NCBI GenBank assembly: GCA_016256075.1
Contig: SDVU01000592.1
Coordinates: 1 to 11,976 of the forward strand
Source: Dictyocoela muelleri
Lineage: Eukaryota; Microsporidia
Length of the DNA stretch: 11,976 bases
Reading direction: 5' to 3'
Each line of letters starts with the position of its first letter. Within the stretch, counting starts at the first letter, position 1. Under the pieces are notes generated by a model that saw only the letters and a program-made list of their open reading frames with translations, was not told the origin of the DNA and did no database searches. The position numbers and the translations under genes are program-made. This document shows, piece after piece, positions 7,532-11,976 of this stretch.

Positions 7532-7990
7532 TTCATTCCGGATAGCTCAGTGGTTAACACTTTGAATGTGAAATTTAATTATCTTGTATGAATCCCGCTG
7601 ACGTCACTCTTTAATAAATAATGAGGGAATGACATTAAGCGGTCATAGCTATAGAAATATAGTATTAATATACAGCTGTTCCAGTGTAGTATAGTTGATT
7701 AGACTTGGTCTAATATGAAAATGAGGCAGAAGGGACTCTCCTAGGTGTAAGGATGAGTGCGGCAACGCATCTCGGCAAAAAGTAGTGAAAAAATAAAAAT
7801 TCATGAAAAAGCCACTAATTACCTCTATCCTGCCGAGTCATTGATAAAACTTAAATCGCGTATACAGCTGGGCTTCTGGGTAGCTTAGAAAGTGACGTAT
7901 TATTGGAACACCAAGAACCAAAGGTCGCAGATCCAAGGTAGGAGACAGCTCTCCGGGTTGGCAGCTATTGATGTTTTCGGCACGAGAATT
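7532..7990 (+). mobile_element. Composite tRNA-derived SINE-like retroposon, full-length copy
   Basis: Block 1 has the A box TAGCTCAGTGG (7543-7553, one base off the Pol III consensus) and a B-box-like TGTATGAATCC (7585-7595), then CTGACGTCA and GGGAATGACATTAAGCGG. Block 2 is TAGTATAGTTGATTAGAC (7687-7704), a tRNA D-arm look-alike. The body has a GCAA tetraloop hairpin (TGCG/CGCA, 7757-7768) and a long-range stem CTCGGCA/TGCCGAG (7771-7777 with 7831-7837) that encloses TAGTG/CACTA (7783-7787 with 7813-7817). Block 3 has TAGCTTAGAA (7881-7890) and GGTCGCAGATCC (7923-7934). No acceptor stem pairs across block 1, so this is not a working tRNA gene. The 3' end meets the inverted-repeat element at 7991. 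Similarity to 3513-3964 over the full length is direct evidence of a repeat family. Confidence 0.65.
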
Positions 7991-8530
7991 ATTGCGCAAA
8001 AACGGACATTTAGCAAAATTTTTAAAAAATATTTTTAGACCCTTATTTCACTACTATTATTATGAATAAAAGATTATTTATTTATCATTGAAAAAAATAT
8101 TTCAAAAAATTCAAAAACTGCGAGATTAAAAAGATTTTGCGTTGTTTAGACCGTATTAAAAAAATTTCTGCTGCTAATAATAATGCGAGGCCTATATAGA
8201 ATTTAAATCTCGAATGTAACAATCCAAACATATATTAATTTTTTTCATTAATAAAAAAAGACCAAGAAATTATCTATTTTCAAAAGAATTATGCAGAGAA
8301 TTCTTTTGGATTTAATTTTGAACTCAAAAAAAATTTTAAAACTGATAAATAATATTTAAAAAATGAATGAAATATTTCAAATTGAATTTTATTTGAGGAA
8401 TAATCTTTTTGATGCTAGTGTAGATGAATATTTTTTTCGCTTTTAGGATTTTTCGGGGTTAATAGATATTTTTTTATTTTTTTTTTAATTTTTGCGCAAA
8501 TGTCCGCTTTTGCGCTTACGCGCAAAAGCG
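7991..8530. mobile_element. Terminal-inverted-repeat element (MITE-like), flanked by long direct repeats
   Basis: The left end TTGCGCAAAAACGGACATTT (7992-8011) is mirrored near the right end, where the minus strand reads GCGCAAAAGCGGACATTTGC from 8515 downward. The extreme right end is a perfect 11-bp hairpin, CGCTTTTGCGC at 8505-8515 and GCGCAAAAGCG at 8520-8530 around TTAC. The interior is AT-rich with no protein recognised. It is bracketed by 75-90-bp direct repeats of the retroposon 3' part (7899-7989 and 8531-8620), which abut it on both sides. No short target duplication was found. The family is unknown. Confidence 0.65.
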
Positions 8531-8636
8531 ATTATTGGAACACCAAGAACCAAAGGTCGCAGATCCAAGGTAGGAGACCGCTCTCCGGGTTGGCAGCTAT
8601 GGATGATGTCAACATGTAATATTTTTATATATATAT
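8531..8636 (+). repeat. Second copy of the retroposon 3' part with TA tail
   Basis: Positions 8531-8605 repeat 7899-7973 with only two differences over 75 bp (at 7947/8579 and 7969/8601), then continue into ATGATGTCAACATGTAAT and a (TA)n tail, as in the copy at 1-86. It lacks the two upstream tRNA-like blocks. It is either the displaced 3' end of the 7532 copy or one arm of a duplication made when the element at 7991-8530 arrived. Confidence 0.75.
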
Positions 8637-9287
8637 GGTTTAAAAAAAAATTATTAGAAAAAAGACCACAAATTAGTAACCCTAAACCTGATCAATAAAT
8701 AATAAAAAAATTGAAAATAATTCCTTATATATCTGCTGTTCAAAATGTAATAAATGAAAAATTACACCAAGCTCTACTATATATAGTCTAATTATATCCA
8801 TTGAGTTGGCTGAAATATATAAGTTTTAGCATAAAAAGTAAATTTTCTGAAATTCACTTTGATAATTCAACGAGTTATTTACAAAAAAATTTTATTAACA
8901 AGATCAGTTTTAGATGGATCGATCTTAGTTCTGCGAGTTATACCAACAAATCAAAAAATAAAAATTCCGTTATCATTTGAAAATGTTCAAAATAATCAAA
9001 AATGATAAATTTTTAATCAAATCAAATTTATAAACTATAATTGTGTTGTGACTATCTGATTATTCGGCGGTAAAATCATTAACTATTTTCAAAAATCTAT
9101 TTCCGTTAAAATCTTAATTATGATTCAATTCAGGGAAACTTAAAAGTAGTATGAAAAGTTTATTATAAAAAATACCTTTTTATATTAAGATTTCTTTAAC
9201 TTTCAAAATACTTTTAAGAAATAATATTTAGCTGAATTATAAAAAAATCTATCATTAAGAATAATCAACCACAAAAGCGTTAATTCT
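8637..9287. other. AT-rich stretch without recognisable gene
   Basis: This 650-bp interval lies downstream of the TOM40-like gene, whose stop is at 9288-9290. No ORF, RNA gene or repeat end was recognised. No AATAAA was found close to the TOM40 stop on the minus strand, so its 3' end is not defined by the sequence. Confidence 0.4.
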
Positions 9288-10319
9288 TTAAATTTCATAG
9301 CTAATTCCAATTCCGCATTCACTAACACCTAAAAAATCATATTCACCAGAAAAACTCAACAAAAAATTATTAAAAACCTTTTCTTCGACGGTTATTGAAA
9401 ATTTTACAAAATTTTGAATTGAAGTTTTAACAGATGACCTAAATGTATCTAGTTTAAAATAAATTGTATTGTTAACAGCGAGAGGTGACAATTGAAGTTC
9501 AATTCCAGAGGTTAATTCCTTTTCGTTTTCATCAAAATTTTCATCATTTTTATTATAATTTTCAAAATTATTTGAAATTCTTCTCAATGGTATTCTTTTT
9601 ATATATCCTAAAAGCACCATAAATTTTGATATTTTAAAAATAAAGATATCTTTAATTGTTTTGATTGACCCGGTAAATTCTATATTTTCATAGTCATAAT
9701 AAAAATTTTTATTTTTAAATAAACTTTCATTAAATTTAGCCATACTCTTTACAACTTCTATTCCCAGATTTATTGTTTTGTTTTTAATTATAAATTCTAA
9801 ACTATTATTGTAGATTAGAAAGGGTGAAGATGAATAAATATATTTTACAGATTGAAGTAAAGGCCCTATATGACATATTTCTAGTTGTGATTGAAAATTA
9901 CCATCATTATACTTTTCATCATTATTATTATACTTTTTATCATCATCATACTTTTCATCATTATACCTTTCATCATTATACTTTTCTTTACTTTCATACT
10001 TTTCTTTACTTTCATTCTTTCCATTATTTAACCTAAAATTTTCCTCTGTAATATTAAAATTCTTCTCTTTAACACTCTTAGTTATCAACTTATCAAAATT
10101 ATAAATAGATTGGCCCTTTATAAACGAATTTTTAAAACTCATAAAAAACTGCGAATGAAGAAATTTATTATCAATTGAAAACTGAAATGGAAATTGTGAA
10201 ATTGTTAATGTTGGAAGAATTATGAATTTGTTTTTAATTGATAAATATGGTGAGAACCCTGAAAATGTTTGGGGTTTTAGTTCTGTTAAGTCTTTATCAA
10301 TTTCTTCATAGAATAGCAT
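9288..10319 (-). CDS. TOM40: TOM40-like mitosome outer-membrane translocase channel
   Basis: This 343-residue protein resembles Tom40, the beta-barrel pore through which precursor proteins cross the outer membrane of mitochondria and of the reduced mitosomes of microsporidia. Near the N-terminus FSGFSPYLSIKNKF (residues 19-32) matches the family's F-G----NK-F start of the barrel. HIGPLLQSVKYIYSSSPFL (150-168) matches the 'HYLQSITP-LALG' region. The C-terminus VEEKVFNNFLLSFSGEYDFL then SECGIGISYEI (311-343) follows the last strands, including the beta-signal used for membrane insertion. No signal peptide is present, as expected. Length is close to the usual 300-400. Two hydrophilic inserts are unusual: a Lys/Tyr/Asp/Asn-rich repeat at about 101-141 and an Asn/Glu tract at about 250-268. 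The start has CCC directly before ATG. VDAC, the sister family, is an alternative, but the LQS and C-terminal patterns favour Tom40. Confidence 0.75.
   Translation of the reverse strand: MLFYEEIDKDLTELKPQTFSGFSPYLSIKNKFIILPTLTISQFPFQFSIDNKFLHSQFFMSFKNSFIKGQSIYNFDKLITKSVKEKNFNITEENFRLNNGKNESKEKYESKEKYNDERYNDEKYDDDKKYNNNDEKYNDGNFQSQLEICHIGPLLQSVKYIYSSSPFLIYNNSLEFIIKNKTINLGIEVVKSMAKFNESLFKNKNFYYDYENIEFTGSIKTIKDIFIFKISKFMVLLGYIKRIPLRRISNNFENYNKNDENFDENEKELTSGIELQLSPLAVNNTIYFKLDTFRSSVKTSIQNFVKFSITVEEKVFNNFLLSFSGEYDFLGVSECGIGISYEI
9897..10020 (-). repeat. In-frame low-complexity repeat inside the TOM40-like gene
   Basis: On the plus strand the stretch is built from variants of TTTTCATCATTATAC and TTTTCTTTACTTTCATAC. 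On the coding strand this gives repeated KYNDE and KYESKE units (residues about 103-140). All units keep the reading frame, so expansion or contraction has occurred in multiples of three. Confidence 0.75.
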
Positions 10320-10328
10320 GGGTGATTT
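10320..10328 (-). promoter_or_regulatory. CCC start-proximal motif of the TOM40-like gene
   Basis: On the minus strand the start codon is immediately preceded by CCC (TCACCCATG). A CCC or GGG run within a few bases of the ATG is an established microsporidian promoter/start signal, and it supports this start. Confidence 0.65.
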
Positions 10329-10444
10329 TATTTTTGTTTATGATATTTGGTGTTATGCGCTTAAAAATTATTAAATATTGAAAATCTGCTTATTAAGAAA
10401 GATTTTGGTGATCCTGATAAAAATTAAAAAATCTTTAAATTCTA

Positions 10445-10585
10445 AATAAAGATTTTTTAAGTAAGAATTTTTCTATTTAAACAAAAATATTAAAAAACCG
10501 CTTTTTTTGTTTGGACAAAAACAAGGGTTCTTTTTCAAATATTGACTTAAATAGAAAAATTCTTACTTTAAAATCTTTATTATTT
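10445..10585. repeat. 141-bp imperfect palindrome in the divergent spacer
   Basis: GTAAGAATTTTTCTATTTAA (10461-10480) is exactly mirrored by TTAAATAGAAAAATTCTTAC (10547-10566). Pairing extends outward through AATAAAGATTTT and inward, more weakly, through the centre. It could be a small foldback element or a bidirectional regulatory structure. No target duplication was recognised. It lies between the tandem array and the TOM40-like start. Confidence 0.7.
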
Positions 10586-10592
10586 AGTAATT

Positions 10593-10870
10593 TTTAATTC
10601 TAAATCTTAAATTCTAAATCTTAAATATTAAATCTTAAATTCTAAATTTTTAATTCTAAATCTTAAATTCTAAATCTTAAATATTAAATCTTAAATTCTA
10701 AATCTTAAATTCTAAATCTTAAATTCTAAATCTTAAATATTAAATCTTAAATTTTAAATCTTAAATTCTAAATCTTAAATATTAAATCTTAAATTCTAAA
10801 TCTTAAATATTAAATCTTAAATTCTAAATCTTCAATTCTAAATCTTAAATTCTAAATCTTAAATATTCAC
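10593..10870. repeat. Array of about 20 units of a 14-bp AT-only repeat
   Basis: Nineteen complete 14-bp units of the form TTAAATTCTAAATC run from 10593 to 10858, followed by a partial unit to 10870. A variant with ATATT in place of ATTCT (TTAAATATTAAATC) occurs at units 3, 7, 11, 14 and 16 and in the partial unit, a partly regular spacing that suggests expansion by multi-unit blocks. Other substitutions are few. The array ends 60 bp before the TAN1-like start. A single related copy (CTTTAAATTCTAAAT) occurs at about 10432-10446, outside the palindrome. Confidence 0.9.
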
Positions 10871-10924
10871 ATTTGAAGATATTTTTTTAAATTAAAAAAT
10901 TATTTACAAAGTCAATAATCTAAA

Positions 10925-10930
10925 CCCCTT
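10925..10930 (+). promoter_or_regulatory. CCC start-proximal motif of the TAN1-like gene
   Basis: CCCC at 10925-10928 lies two bases before the ATG at 10931, matching the microsporidian CCC-type start signal. An in-frame TAA lies just upstream (10916-10918), so translation cannot start further 5'. Confidence 0.7.
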
Positions 10931-11683
10931 ATGAAACAAGTATTATTCATCACGACAAGTCTCGGTTGTGAAAAAAATGCTAAATCTGAAATATTAAGCA
11001 AAATATTAATATTTGGGAATTTTGAAGAAATAAGAATAGACGTTAAAAATATTTTGATTCTAGAAAATAAAACAGAGACTGATAATATCAAGATAATAGA
11101 ATATTTGGGAAACGAGGGATTACGTTTTAAACATTGTCATAATATTTATCCTTTATTTTTATTCAAAGCGAGCTATAAACATGATGATTTGCAGAGGAAT
11201 AAAGTAAAAAATAAGAAACAAGAATTAAATTTTAAGGATCATAATTATAAAAACGAATCAGTAAATTTACAGAATGATTCTGGAATAGAAAGATTTAATG
11301 GTGAGTTGGAGGTTAATCATAGTGTTGAAGCCGATTCATCGGTTTTTAAAATTGAAAATAATGATTTAAAGATTAAGAACGACGATCCTGAAAAACTTTT
11401 TTTAAAAAAAGAGGATCTTAAAAATTATGTTCTGAAAAGACTCGTTGAATTTGTAAAAATCATAAAATTAGAGCCTGGTACAACGTATAGGATAATTTTC
11501 AAACAAAGATTTAGTTCTATTATTTCAAATGAGCAAGTTCTTGAACTTGCTAATTATTTGAAAGATTTGAAGGTAAGTTTAAAAAAATATGATTATTTTC
11601 TTATGATTCAGGGTGTGAAGAATTATTTCATGATAAACATGTTGAAGAACGGAAATTATAATTTCAATTCAATTAAAAATTAA
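10931..11683 (+). CDS. TAN1: TAN1/THUMPD1-like THUMP-domain tRNA acetylation adaptor
   Basis: This 250-residue protein resembles Tan1 (yeast) and THUMPD1 (human), the tRNA-binding partner of the acetyltransferase Kre33/NAT10 that makes N4-acetylcytidine at position 12 of tRNA-Leu and tRNA-Ser. Residues 1-15 match the family's N-terminal strand and basic turn (here VLFITTSLGCEKNAK), and 68-79 match the N--VFI strand that ends the N-terminal part. Residues 175-250 match the THUMP domain: a TYRIIFKQRFSS strand, a helix (NEQVLELANYL), then YDYFLMIQGVKNYFMINMLK, where the family has a Y-V-VE--K--C-LSVV pattern. Residues about 85-165 are a hydrophilic Asn/Asp/Lys/Glu linker. An AATAAA overlaps the stop (11682-11687), as often in microsporidia. 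It is transcribed away from the TOM40-like gene. Another THUMP protein is possible but would usually carry a catalytic domain, absent here. Confidence 0.65.
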   Translation: MKQVLFITTSLGCEKNAKSEILSKILIFGNFEEIRIDVKNILILENKTETDNIKIIEYLGNEGLRFKHCHNIYPLFLFKASYKHDDLQRNKVKNKKQELNFKDHNYKNESVNLQNDSGIERFNGELEVNHSVEADSSVFKIENNDLKIKNDDPEKLFLKKEDLKNYVLKRLVEFVKIIKLEPGTTYRIIFKQRFSSIISNEQVLELANYLKDLKVSLKKYDYFLMIQGVKNYFMINMLKNGNYNFNSIKN

Positions 11684-11759
11684 TAAAAGATTGGATTTTG
11701 ATTTGATTTAGATTGAATTTTTTGTAATCATGTTATTTTATAAAATTTGAAAACGAATA

Positions 11760-11912
11760 ATTCATAAAATAGATAACGAATAGCTTTGTGGTTATTAACA
11801 CAATTTGATTTAAAAATAATTGTTAGAATCTTTAAGTGACATTTTAATAAATAATCAGAAAATGACATTAAGGGTTAAAGTAATATACAGCGAATCCCCA
11901 TAAATATGAACA
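11760..11912 (+). repeat. Diverged 5' head of the composite SINE-like retroposon
   Basis: It aligns with 7532-7680 in the order GAATAGCTTTGTGGTTATTAA (A-box region, about 11779-11799), TTGTTAGAATCTTTAAGTGAC (in place of the B box and TGACGTCA), TTTTAATAAATAATCAGAAA, ATGACATTAAGG and ATATACAGC. Similarity fades after about 11912 and the window ends soon after, so it is unclear whether the copy is truncated or continues. It starts about 75 bp downstream of the TAN1-like stop. Confidence 0.55.
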
Positions 11913-11976
11913 CTCTTGAATATGAATAATCCTCTTTTTTAAAAAATTTATGATAAAATCATTAATAAAAATGACC

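Noticed and set aside
7536-7606. A functional tRNA gene at the strong A box
   Set aside because: The bases after the B-box-like segment do not pair with the expected acceptor stem, and the same block recurs as the head of a dispersed repeat.
8492-8698. Plus-strand 68-codon ORF
   Set aside because: It is formed across the end of the inverted-repeat element and the retroposon tail, so it is not a gene.
8641-8960. Possible eroded coding remnant downstream of the retroposon
   Set aside because: Short open stretches exist but no protein family could be recognised, and the composition is the same as the surrounding AT-rich DNA.
9824-10036. Plus-strand 70-codon His/Tyr/Phe-rich ORF
   Set aside because: It is the antisense shadow of the low-complexity insert of the TOM40-like gene.
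10593-10870. CRISPR array
   Set aside because: Units of 14 bp are contiguous without unique spacers, and the genome is eukaryotic.

Overview
The window reads as an AT-rich, repeat-laden stretch of a microsporidian (fungal-lineage intracellular parasite) nuclear genome, probably one of the enlarged, gene-poor ones. The reasons are the strong A/T bias, two intronless Asn/Lys-rich genes that resemble TOM40 and the THUMP protein TAN1, a CCC run directly upstream of both start codons (the known microsporidian CCC-type start-proximal motif), an AATAAA overlapping a stop codon, and Merlin-, hAT- and integrase-type transposon remains. The exact genus cannot be read from the sequence.

Region 1-9287 holds no intact gene that I can recognise. 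It is a mosaic of dead mobile elements, often nested. From left to right: the 3' end of a short retroposon-like repeat (1-86); a fossil piece of a Ty3/gypsy-like retroelement (about 120-625) split by a 284-bp foldback element with a perfect 8-bp target duplication (224-507); a broken Merlin/IS1016-type transposon (about 1245-2852) whose left end was hit by a 521-bp hAT-type MITE (1267-1787, perfect 8-bp target duplication); an inverted-repeat element (3144-3393); a full minus-strand copy of the retroposon (3513-3964) bracketed by 58-bp direct repeats; a second gypsy-like fossil (about 4330-4665) abutted by another retroposon 3' part; an about 0.8-kb MITE (5099-5905); a TIR element carrying a broken rve-type integrase gene (6034-7525); a second full retroposon copy (7532-7990); a terminal-inverted-repeat element (7991-8530); and a duplicate of the retroposon 3' part (8531-8636).

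Region 9288-11683 is the gene island. A TOM40-like outer-membrane translocase gene (minus) and a TAN1/THUMPD1-like tRNA acetylation adaptor gene (plus) are transcribed divergently from a 611-bp spacer. The spacer contains a 141-bp imperfect palindrome and an array of about 20 units of a 14-bp repeat. The two genes act in unrelated processes (mitosome protein import and tRNA modification), so only the spacer links them. A diverged head of the retroposon closes the window (about 11760-11912).

The most unusual item is the retroposon family. Copies of about 450 bp carry two or three tRNA-like promoter blocks (A boxes, a good B box), a body with paired segments, and a (TA)n tail. At least six full or partial copies lie in 12 kb on both strands. 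I know of no named microsporidian SINE of this build, but I could not search.
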